A stretch of DNA of 64,000 nt. Origin: Indolivaga alginatilytica (GTDB taxonomy: Bacteria; Bacteroidota; Bacteroidia; Bacteroidales; Dysgonomonadaceae). The stretch is taken from contig NZ_QICL01000003.1 of NCBI RefSeq assembly GCF_003201355.1, positions 176,574 to 240,573 of the forward strand. Reading direction: 5' to 3'. Below the pieces are notes generated by a model. That model was not told the DNA's origin. It worked only from the letters and a program-made list of their open reading frames with translations, and did no database searches. Positions 1 to 6,986 of this stretch are shown piece after piece; position 1 is the stretch's first letter, and every line of letters begins with the position of its first letter. The translations under genes and the position numbers were made by a program.

Positions 1-801
1 AATTCATTTATTTTTGGTAGTTCGCGTATATTCGGATATAATATAGATTCATGGAAGCAGCATCTGGGTGCAGATGCAAAAGTGTATTCTTTTGATGCAT
101 ATGGAGAGAAAATTCAGGGTATGTATCATAAATTAAGATTTTTGGATTCATTAGATATTGATATTAAAAATGCCCTTATAGCTATTGATGTAGATTTTAC
201 TTTTAATAATACATTAAGCGATCCTTGGTTTTTATATGTTGAGCATCCTTCATTGTCAAGGGAAAGTTGGTACGACTTTCACAAGATTCATTTTCTGTCC
301 TATCTTGACCCCGGCTTTATTATTTCACTTTATGCTAATCGTATTTTCGGAATAAATAATAGTTATACCCGGAAACACTATTATACAGTTGAAGCAACAT
401 TTGACCCGAAAACGAATCGTCCGTTTAGATCGGATTTGGAAAAACGGATTGAAAACGAGCCTGATTATTATGATTCGCCCTTGTTTTATACTGTAACTGA
501 TAGCTTGATAATAAGTCCTTTTACCCGAATAGACCCACTCCATAAAGAGGCTCTTCGTGGAATTAAAGAGATTTTATTGAAACATAATACGAAATACAAA
601 GTAGTTATTAATCCGCTTTATTCTCAGGTGAAATTTAATCCTAAGGATATGGAAGTGATCTGGGAGGTATTTGGAAGTGATAATGTTTACGATTTCTCAG
701 GAAGAAATAAGTTTACTACCTCTAAATACAATTATTACGAAGAGTCGCATTTCAGACCTTTTATCGGGGATAGTATTATGAATATAATTTATGGGAAATG
801 A
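1..801 (+). CDS. SGNH-hydrolase-like protein, 5' end outside window
   Basis: The reading frame is open from the first base, so this is the last 266 codons of a longer gene. The visible N-terminal part contains FIFGSSR, which resembles the block I Gly-x-Ser motif of SGNH/DltD-like proteins, and the last 17 residues (HFRPFIGDSI...) resemble the C-terminal Asp/His block of the same group. Such proteins often accompany MBOAT O-acyltransferases that modify cell-surface polysaccharides, but the neighbour that would show this lies outside the window. A GTG at 82 is an in-frame internal codon and not a start, because the homologous-looking motif lies upstream of it. The family assignment rests on short motifs only. 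Confidence 0.55.
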   Translation, partial: NSFIFGSSRIFGYNIDSWKQHLGADAKVYSFDAYGEKIQGMYHKLRFLDSLDIDIKNALIAIDVDFTFNNTLSDPWFLYVEHPSLSRESWYDFHKIHFLSYLDPGFIISLYANRIFGINNSYTRKHYYTVEATFDPKTNRPFRSDLEKRIENEPDYYDSPLFYTVTDSLIISPFTRIDPLHKEALRGIKEILLKHNTKYKVVINPLYSQVKFNPKDMEVIWEVFGSDNVYDFSGRNKFTTSKYNYYEESHFRPFIGDSIMNIIYGK

Positions 802-802
802 T

Positions 803-893
803 AAGGTTTCAGACCTTTTTACTGATTTGGTAAGTGCTATAATCATAGATTGTTATAGACATAAAATGTAACATTAAATATTTTACATTACTT
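803..893 (-). repeat. Dispersed ~90-bp hairpin element, copy 1
   Basis: Reverse-oriented copy of the window-wide repeat. The hairpin AAGGTTTCAGACCTT (803-817) starts two bases after the stop codon of the preceding gene and is followed by T5, so it can act as its intrinsic terminator. The far end carries the AT-rich palindromic part (about 867-893). Confidence 0.75.
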
Positions 894-898
894 GCCTA

Positions 899-929
899 TT
901 GCGATATTTTCTAATTATGACTAATTTTG
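899..929 (+). promoter_or_regulatory. Bacteroidota-type promoter of gpmA
   Basis: TTG at 899-901 and TAATTTTG at 922-929 are 20 bases apart, matching the -33/-7 consensus for the Bacteroidota primary sigma factor. Transcription would start near 935 and give a leader of about 68 bases to the gpmA start. Confidence 0.5.
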
Positions 930-943
930 ATAAATATGCCGCT

Positions 944-970
944 GAGGCATTAGACAGGTCTATGACCTTA
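944..970 (+). repeat. Partial hairpin element, copy 2, in gpmA leader
   Basis: AGGTCTATGACCT (956-968) is the hairpin core of the dispersed element. Only the hairpin end is clear. It lies inside the predicted 5' untranslated region of gpmA. Confidence 0.55.
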
Positions 971-1002
971 TTTTTGAAGAAAACCTAAAACAAAAAAAAG
1001 AT

Positions 1003-1749
1003 ATGAAAAAAGTTGTATTGATCCGCCACGGTGAAAGTGTTTGGAATTTAGAAAACAGATTTACCGGTTGGACTGATGTTGATTTAACAGAAACAGGTAC
1101 TAAAGAGGCAATCAAAGCCGGAAAACTTTTGAAAGAACAAGGGTTTAAATTTGAAAAAGCGTATACTTCATATTTGAAGAGAGCTAATAAAACATTGAAT
1201 ACCATCTTAGATCAAATGGATTTAGACTGGATTCCTGTTGAAAAATCGTGGCGTTTGAACGAAAAGCATTACGGTATGCTTCAAGGTTTAAATAAAGCTG
1301 AAACTGCTGAAAAGTATGGCGATGAGCAAGTACTTATCTGGAGACGCAGCTACGATGTTCCTCCAACAGCTTTGGATGCTGACGATCCTCGCTCTCCTTA
1401 TCTTGATCCCCGTTACAAAGACGTAGATAAAAAAGATCTTCCATTAACAGAGTCTCTAAAAGATACGGTAGAAAGAATCCTTCCTTACTGGAATGATGTC
1501 ATTTTCCCGTCATTGAAAAATCATGATGAGATTATTGTTGCTGCTCATGGTAACAGCCTTCGTGGTATTATCAAACATTTAAAAGGAATTTCTGATGCAG
1601 ATATCGTTTCATTGAATTTGCCTACTGCTGTTCCTTATCTATTCGAGTTTGATGATAACTTCAATCTTGTAAACGATGAGTTCTTAGGTGATCCAGAAGA
1701 AATCAAAGCTTTGATGGATGCTGTAGCTAATCAAGGAAAAAAGAAATAA
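1003..1749 (+). CDS. gpmA: 2,3-bisphosphoglycerate-dependent phosphoglycerate mutase
   Basis: This 248-residue enzyme interconverts 3- and 2-phosphoglycerate in glycolysis and gluconeogenesis through a phosphohistidine intermediate. The N-terminal RHGES motif (residues 8-12) holds the histidine that is phosphorylated, and AAHGNSLRG near residue 182 supplies the second active-site histidine. WRLNEKHYG is also typical of the dPGM family. The length is normal. The ATG is preceded by an A-rich stretch without a Shine-Dalgarno sequence, as usual in this phylum. The gene has its own promoter and terminator and is therefore likely monocistronic, although it precedes pentose phosphate genes on the same strand. 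Confidence 0.95.
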   Translation: MKKVVLIRHGESVWNLENRFTGWTDVDLTETGTKEAIKAGKLLKEQGFKFEKAYTSYLKRANKTLNTILDQMDLDWIPVEKSWRLNEKHYGMLQGLNKAETAEKYGDEQVLIWRRSYDVPPTALDADDPRSPYLDPRYKDVDKKDLPLTESLKDTVERILPYWNDVIFPSLKNHDEIIVAAHGNSLRGIIKHLKGISDADIVSLNLPTAVPYLFEFDDNFNLVNDEFLGDPEEIKALMDAVANQGKKK

Positions 1750-1775
1750 GTTTTAGAGACTTTTCAAGCCTCAGG

Positions 1776-1808
1776 AAAGCCGTTACTTAAATAGGTAACG
1801 GCTTTTTT
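1776..1808 (+). terminator. Intrinsic terminator after gpmA
   Basis: An 11-bp stem, AAAGCCGTTAC (1776-1786) with GTAACGGCTTT (1795-1805), is followed by a T run. It starts 26 bases after the gpmA stop. Confidence 0.85.
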
Positions 1809-2045
1809 ATTTAGTGAATATATAGTCTAGGTATTTGGTTTTATTTATGATGGGTTATTATTTTATAAATAAAACCAATCATTAATTATTTGTGATCAAA
1901 AGGCTTTATATCAGAGTCTTGTCCTTTTAGTGAAAAACAATTAAAGATTATTTATTTTAAATGGCCGGATATCTTCAACAAATCACTAATTTAGATGTTC
2001 AATAATATTACACAGTACGTAAAATAATATCAAAACTTATAAAAT

Positions 2046-2942
2046 ATGAAAATCGGATTTGTAGGCTTAGGCAAGATGGGTGGAAAAATGGTTGAACGCC
2101 TGTTGAATCATGGACATGAGGTTGTAGTTTATAACTTAACTTCAAAAGAAGTAGATGAGGCTGTAAGCAAAGGTGCAGTAGCTGCCAAAGACTTGACTGA
2201 CTTAGTCGGAAAATTAGACGGACGTAAATTAGTGTGGTTGATGGTTCCTGCCGGAAAACCAGTAGAAGAAAATATTGCAGAACTTGTTTCTTTATTAAGC
2301 AAAGACGATATTATTGTTGACGGTGGAAACAGTTACTGGAGAGAAACTGTAGAACGTGGAAAAAAAGTTGCCGAAAAGGGCATTCATTATATAGATTGCG
2401 GTACTAGTGGCGGTGTTTGGGGTCTTCAAAACGGATACTGTTTGATGTATGGTGGCGAAAAAGGTGCTTGCGATTTCGCAGAGCCTATCTTCAAGGCATT
2501 AGCTCCTGAGAACGGATATATCCGTTGTGGAGAAAGTGGTTCGGGACACATGGTGAAAATGGTTCACAATGGTATCGAATATGGAATGATGCAGGCTTAT
2601 GCCGAAGGTTTCGAGATTATGAAAAAATCTCCATATGATGTGGATCTGGAAAAGATCTCTCGTGTGTGGATGCAAGGTTCGGTAGTTCGTTCATGGTTAC
2701 TTGAGTTGATCGGTAACGCATTGGAAGGAAACGAAGAACTGGATGGTATCAAACCATACGTTTCGGATAGTGGAGAAGGTCGTTGGACTGTACAAACTGC
2801 TATTGATTTTGATGTACCTGCCCATGCAATTACTGCATCGTTATTTACTCGTTTCGAATCAAGAGAAAACGACTCTTACGCATATAAGTTATTGTCTGCC
2901 ATGAGAAATCAGTTTGGCGGTCATGAGATAAAAAAAGACTAA
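2046..2942 (+). CDS. gnd: 6-phosphogluconate dehydrogenase, short (YqeC/GntZ-like) form
   Basis: This 298-residue enzyme oxidatively decarboxylates 6-phosphogluconate to ribulose 5-phosphate. It begins with a Rossmann dinucleotide-binding motif (GFVGLGKMGGKM, residues 4-15) and contains the DGGNSYW and GTSGGVWG substrate-site segments and the KMVHNGIEY segment with its catalytic lysine. At about 300 residues it is the short form rather than the ~470-residue enterobacterial type. Short forms are often NAD-linked, but cofactor preference cannot be read with certainty here. It is followed by zwf and pgl, completing the oxidative branch. The 237-base stretch after the gpmA terminator is AT-rich, and I see no gene in it. 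Confidence 0.93.
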   Translation: MKIGFVGLGKMGGKMVERLLNHGHEVVVYNLTSKEVDEAVSKGAVAAKDLTDLVGKLDGRKLVWLMVPAGKPVEENIAELVSLLSKDDIIVDGGNSYWRETVERGKKVAEKGIHYIDCGTSGGVWGLQNGYCLMYGGEKGACDFAEPIFKALAPENGYIRCGESGSGHMVKMVHNGIEYGMMQAYAEGFEIMKKSPYDVDLEKISRVWMQGSVVRSWLLELIGNALEGNEELDGIKPYVSDSGEGRWTVQTAIDFDVPAHAITASLFTRFESRENDSYAYKLLSAMRNQFGGHEIKKD

Positions 2943-2943
2943 C

Positions 2944-3020
2944 AGTCAGTTAGCAGTCAACAGTTAGCAGTTTTGCCAACTCGTTTACTTGTAACTTGTA
3001 ACTGATTACTTGTAACTACT
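2944..3020. repeat. AGTTAGCAGT/ACTTGTAACT intergenic repeat
   Basis: A short-period repeat (AGTCAGTTAGCAGTCAACAG, then ACTTGTAACT units) fills the gnd-zwf spacer. The same word family recurs at 17613-17696, 38101-38166 and 54345-54378. Confidence 0.6.
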
Positions 3021-3030
3021 TAGTAAGTTT

Positions 3031-4560
3031 ATGAAAAAAATAAAAGATCAGGTCTTGGTAATTTTTGGTGCGTCGGGCGACCTGACATACCGCAAATTAG
3101 TTCCGGCTCTTTTCGACCTGTATAAGCAAAAATCTTTGCCCGATAACTTTGTTGTGTTGGGCGTTGCACGTAGTTCATTTACTGATGAATCATTCAAAGA
3201 GAAGATGATTGACGGTATCCGTCAGTTTTCGATATCTAAGGATGCGCCTGAAAAAGAAGTGAATACTTTTGCTGAAAAACTTTTCTATCTTTCAATAAAT
3301 ACGGATGATGGTACTGAATACTCGAAACTGACATCTCGATTGAATGAGTTTGATTCCGAAAAAGGAACAGATGGTAATTACCTGTTTTATCTGTCCACTC
3401 CTCCTAATTTATACCCTTTGATACCAAAATTTTTGGCTCAGGAGGGATTAAATGAGAGTAAAGGTAAAATCAGAAGGATTGTTATTGAAAAACCTTTTGG
3501 TACGGACTTGAAATCGGCAGTAGAACTCAACAAAAGTTTGTTGAATGATTACGAGGAGCATCAAATATACCGCATGGATCATTATTTAGGCAAAGAAACG
3601 GTACAAAATCTTTTGGTTACTCGTTTCTCCAATAGTATCTATGAGCCTTTATGGAATCGGAATTACATTCATCATGTAGAGATTACGGCTGCTGAAAGTA
3701 TCGGTGTCGAAAACAGGGGAGGATATTATGATCATTCGGGGGCAATGCGCGATATGATTCAGAACCACTTATTTCAGTTACTGGCTTTAGTGGCAATGGA
3801 GCCGCCTACGGTGATTGAATCGGATGCTATCAGAAATGAAAAACTGAAAGTGTTTCAAGCGTTGCGTCCTTTGAGCCATGTAGATATTCAGAATAATGTA
3901 ATAAGAGGACAATATACGGCAGCAAATGTAAAACGTGTACCTCAAAAAGGTTATAGAGAGGAAAAAGGGGTAGACCCTAATTCCCGTACCGAGACTTATG
4001 TGGCAATGAAGATGTTTATCGATAACTGGCGTTGGGGTGGTGTACCTTTCTATGTTCGTACCGGAAAGCATCTGCCAACCCGTGTTTCTGAAATAGTTAT
4101 CCATTTTAAACCCACGCCACTTAACCTGTTTGTTGACAATAAAGAATATTGCAGTGATGGAAATGTATTGGTAATACGTATACATCCTGATGAGGGTATC
4201 TTATTGAAAACGGGAATGAAGGTTCCGGGTAATGGGTATAAGGTGAAGGAAGTGAATATGGATTTTCACTATTCTCAACTTCAGGATACTTATGTTCCGG
4301 GAGCATACGAGCGTTTGTTGCTTGATGCTATGTTGGGAGACTCTACTTTATATACTCGTGGTGATGCATTGGAATTTGCGTGGAAATTTGTTCAGCCCAT
4401 ACTTGATTATTGGGAAACAAATCCGAATGCTCCATTGTATGGATATCCTTGCGGATCGTGGGGACCTGAGTGTGCCGATGGTTTGATTGAAGGTGAAAAT
4501 ATGACGTGGAGATATCCGTGTAAGAATCTGTCAGACGATGGTATATATTGCGAATTATAG
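3031..4560 (+). CDS. zwf: Glucose-6-phosphate 1-dehydrogenase
   Basis: This 509-residue enzyme oxidises glucose 6-phosphate to 6-phosphogluconolactone with NAD(P)+, the first step of the oxidative pentose phosphate pathway. The nucleotide-binding motif is GASGDLTYRKL (residues 13-23), and RMDHYLGKETVQN carries the conserved His and Lys of the substrate and catalytic site. The length is typical. It lies between gnd and pgl on the same strand. The stop codon TAG (4558-4560) overlaps the first bases of a dispersed hairpin element, which probably terminates or attenuates transcription here. Confidence 0.96.
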   Translation: MKKIKDQVLVIFGASGDLTYRKLVPALFDLYKQKSLPDNFVVLGVARSSFTDESFKEKMIDGIRQFSISKDAPEKEVNTFAEKLFYLSINTDDGTEYSKLTSRLNEFDSEKGTDGNYLFYLSTPPNLYPLIPKFLAQEGLNESKGKIRRIVIEKPFGTDLKSAVELNKSLLNDYEEHQIYRMDHYLGKETVQNLLVTRFSNSIYEPLWNRNYIHHVEITAAESIGVENRGGYYDHSGAMRDMIQNHLFQLLALVAMEPPTVIESDAIRNEKLKVFQALRPLSHVDIQNNVIRGQYTAANVKRVPQKGYREEKGVDPNSRTETYVAMKMFIDNWRWGGVPFYVRTGKHLPTRVSEIVIHFKPTPLNLFVDNKEYCSDGNVLVIRIHPDEGILLKTGMKVPGNGYKVKEVNMDFHYSQLQDTYVPGAYERLLLDAMLGDSTLYTRGDALEFAWKFVQPILDYWETNPNAPLYGYPCGSWGPECADGLIEGENMTWRYPCKNLSDDGIYCEL

Positions 4561-4648
4561 GTCTCAGACCTTTTTATTATCCATCCAATATTATACAACG
4601 ATTGTTAGTTATAACCTTGGAGCCTGACATTAAATATTATCAACTACT
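4559..4648 (-). repeat. Hairpin element, copy 3, filling the zwf-pgl spacer
   Basis: AGGTCTCAGACCT (4559-4571) followed by T5 begins inside the zwf stop codon. The AT-rich far end stops at about 4648, six bases before pgl. Essentially the whole spacer is one copy of the repeat, with the terminator-like hairpin facing zwf. Confidence 0.75.
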
Positions 4649-4654
4649 GTGATT

Positions 4655-5377
4655 ATGGATAAGAAGATTAATATATACAAAGATGTTGAAGCCCTCAGCG
4701 AGGGCTTTACTTCGTTATTAAAAGAAGAGCTTTCGAAACGGGAAATAGTGAATGTTTCACTCTCGGGAGGCTCAACGCCTAAAGCCCTTTTTAATTATTG
4801 GGTAGCCAATTGTAAAGAGTCGATTGATTGGAATAGGATTGCTTTTTTTTGGGGGGATGAGCGTTGTGTACGTCCTACAGATGAAATGAGTAATTTTGGG
4901 ATGACCAAAAGTCTGTTGTTTGATAAGATTCCGACAATAGATAAAAAGAAAATCCATCGTATACATGGTGAGAACGAATCAAAAGAAGAGGTTCAGTGGT
5001 ATACTTCTATCATGGACAAGTATCTTCCGAAAGAAAACGGTCTTCCTGTATTTGATATTATGATGCTTGGTATGGGAGATGATGGTCATACGGTATCTAT
5101 ATTCCCACATCAGATTGATTTGTGGAATGCAGAGGCAGACTGTGTTACTGCCCAGCATCCCGAGACAGGTATGGAGCGTATTAGCTTAACGGGGCGCCTT
5201 GTAAACAATTCCCGTAATATAGTTTTTCTGGTAACAGGAAAAAATAAAGCGGAGAAGGTGAAGCAGATAATTGAAGAACGTGAGAAATTTGCAGATATTT
5301 ATCCGGCAGCAAAAGTAAATCCTGTGAATGGAAAACTTTTCTGGATGTTGGACGAGGGGGCTGCAAGTCTTTTGTAA
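4655..5377 (+). CDS. pgl: 6-phosphogluconolactonase
   Basis: This 240-residue protein hydrolyses 6-phosphogluconolactone to 6-phosphogluconate, linking zwf to gnd. It belongs to the NagB/RpiA/Pgl fold, shown by NVSLSGGSTPKALF near the N terminus, FFWGDERCV and the central LGMGDDGHTVSIFP segment. A GTG two codons upstream (4649) could also start translation, but the ATG at 4655 lies just outside the repeat and gives a normal N terminus. Whether it is co-transcribed with zwf depends on read-through of the intervening hairpin. Confidence 0.92.
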   Translation: MDKKINIYKDVEALSEGFTSLLKEELSKREIVNVSLSGGSTPKALFNYWVANCKESIDWNRIAFFWGDERCVRPTDEMSNFGMTKSLLFDKIPTIDKKKIHRIHGENESKEEVQWYTSIMDKYLPKENGLPVFDIMMLGMGDDGHTVSIFPHQIDLWNAEADCVTAQHPETGMERISLTGRLVNNSRNIVFLVTGKNKAEKVKQIIEEREKFADIYPAAKVNPVNGKLFWMLDEGAASLL

Positions 5378-5399
5378 GAGAGAAAAGACCTTAATATCT

Positions 5400-5434
5400 A
5401 ATCCATTGCTATTAAATAGTAGTGGATTTTTTTG
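5400..5434 (+). terminator. Intrinsic terminator after pgl
   Basis: AATCCATTGCTATT (5400-5413) pairs with AATAGTAGTGGATT (5415-5428) with two wobble pairs and is followed by T7. Confidence 0.7.
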
Positions 5435-5497
5435 TTTTCTATTCTTTCGCTTTCTCTATTTGTGAGTATGCCATATTTTTTATTGTAGTAATATTTT

Positions 5498-5505
5498 TAT
5501 CTTTG
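5498..5505 (+). promoter_or_regulatory. -7 promoter element
   Basis: TATCTTTG matches TAnnTTTG and lies 27 bases before the ATG at 5533. No good -33 element is visible. Its position supports the ATG at 5533 over the earlier in-frame GTG at 5422. Confidence 0.45.
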
Positions 5506-5532
5506 CCCCTTATACTCGTAACCCATGAAATA

Positions 5533-6876
5533 ATGATTACTAAAGAGACGTTTGTAATTAATGTAAAGGATAGTTTGAAGGAACTTATGTCGGTCTTTAA
5601 AGCCATATTTCCTAAGAATAAAGAAGAGATAATTTTATTGCTGTTTCTGCTACTGGTTTACGGTTCGTTCGGGTGGGGAATTGCCAATGAAACTTGTATA
5701 CAAGACTGCCTGATAAAAAGATACGATGTTTACCTGAATTATGATGTGGGAATGAGGTTTCATGGTATTCCATTCGGACATGATATTGCTCATCCGTTAT
5801 TTAATTTATATTCAACTCCGATGAGTCTAGTCTTGGAGTTCTTCGCTGATCTTTATGGTAATTACAAGATAAAAACAATTGGATTTGCAATGATCTGTAA
5901 TCTTATGGTTTCGCTGTCGACTGTTTATATTTACAGATACCTGACAGAGATTATAAAGATTAAGAATATGCTTATCGTGTCTTTGTTTGTTTTATTTTAT
6001 GCCTTTTCTTTTACATGCCTGATCTTAAGCTTTACGATTGAATCCTACGCTTTTAGTATTTTCTTTTTATCCTTTTTTGTTTATTACTATTCGGTCAGGA
6101 TTCAGGATGGAGGAAAGATCAGATTCTCGACAAACTTCTTTTTTTGCTTTGTATTAGGGGGGATAACCATAACCAATACTGCAAAAGGGATGATCCCGGT
6201 GTTTTTGGCTAAAGAGAAATTCACCAAAGCCTTAAAAGAGACATTTCTAATAGGTTGCCTTTTGCTCGTATGCTTTTTTGCTGCGGTTTACAGAGAAGGT
6301 TTGTTCGATTTTTTTATAGAGAGATTTACTGAGGCTTTACCCGAAGATGCTTCCGAGAAATTGTTCCTCTCGGGTTGGAAATCCCTTATCGGAGGAGCCG
6401 TCCTGTTCCCGAATATTACTACAATTACAGATGTTATCCCAAAGGATACGGCTATTAATATAGGGCTTAAGTTCAAGGATTATTATATGTATCAGATTAA
6501 TGCTGTTCCCTTTTCGTATGTGTGGGAATCTATTTTCATATTGTTATTGACTGTACTTATATGTATACCCTTGTTTACCGACTTCAGAAATAAGCTGGTT
6601 CAACTATTGTTCTTGTTGTTTTCCGTCGATATAATATTGCACTTGTTTCTCAAATATGGAATGTTGGATGCTTACATCTATGGAGGGCACTGGGTTTATA
6701 TTGTACCTCTTCTCTTCGGCTGGGGATACAAATCTTTGGGCACATGGAAGAGATATACTTATTTGGGCATTATCGGCTGTTTGTTTATCTGTATGCTTAT
6801 AAATAATTATGTGAGGCTGGTTGAATTTATTAATGAGGCTAATAACGTTTGGCCTGCTGCGTCTTATAAATGGTAA
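5533..6876 (+). CDS. Polytopic membrane protein, GT-C-like, paralogue 1
   Basis: This is a 447-residue integral membrane protein with about ten hydrophobic segments. It is a paralogue of the proteins at 33027-34256 and 35312-36598. All three share an N-terminal FPKNK-type or PENRK-type cytoplasmic stretch before the first membrane segment, an HPL box in the first extracytoplasmic loop, and a C-terminal GHWVYIVPLLFGW box (here near residues 398-410). This architecture resembles GT-C glycosyltransferases that use polyprenyl-phosphate sugars, but I do not recognise a characterised family. The frame runs upstream to a GTG at 5422, but the promoter element and similarity to the paralogues favour the ATG at 5533. 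Confidence 0.6.
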   Translation: MITKETFVINVKDSLKELMSVFKAIFPKNKEEIILLLFLLLVYGSFGWGIANETCIQDCLIKRYDVYLNYDVGMRFHGIPFGHDIAHPLFNLYSTPMSLVLEFFADLYGNYKIKTIGFAMICNLMVSLSTVYIYRYLTEIIKIKNMLIVSLFVLFYAFSFTCLILSFTIESYAFSIFFLSFFVYYYSVRIQDGGKIRFSTNFFFCFVLGGITITNTAKGMIPVFLAKEKFTKALKETFLIGCLLLVCFFAAVYREGLFDFFIERFTEALPEDASEKLFLSGWKSLIGGAVLFPNITTITDVIPKDTAINIGLKFKDYYMYQINAVPFSYVWESIFILLLTVLICIPLFTDFRNKLVQLLFLLFSVDIILHLFLKYGMLDAYIYGGHWVYIVPLLFGWGYKSLGTWKRYTYLGIIGCLFICMLINNYVRLVEFINEANNVWPAASYKW

Positions 6877-6945
6877 GTGCGATGTATCGGCTCTGTTAAT
6901 TAACAACTCAATCATTAAACCCTTCGGGATTGAACCTTTTTTGAT

Positions 6946-6953
6946 TATATTTG
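6946..6953 (+). promoter_or_regulatory. -7 promoter element upstream of GH2 gene
   Basis: TATATTTG lies 33 bases before the start codon. The -33 element is not evident. Confidence 0.45.
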
Positions 6954-6986
6954 TGAAATTGCGAATCAACCTAAACTTAAACATTC

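Noticed and set aside
3787-4185. 132-codon minus-strand frame inside zwf
   Set aside because: It is fully contained in a well-supported gene on the other strand and has no recognisable protein features.
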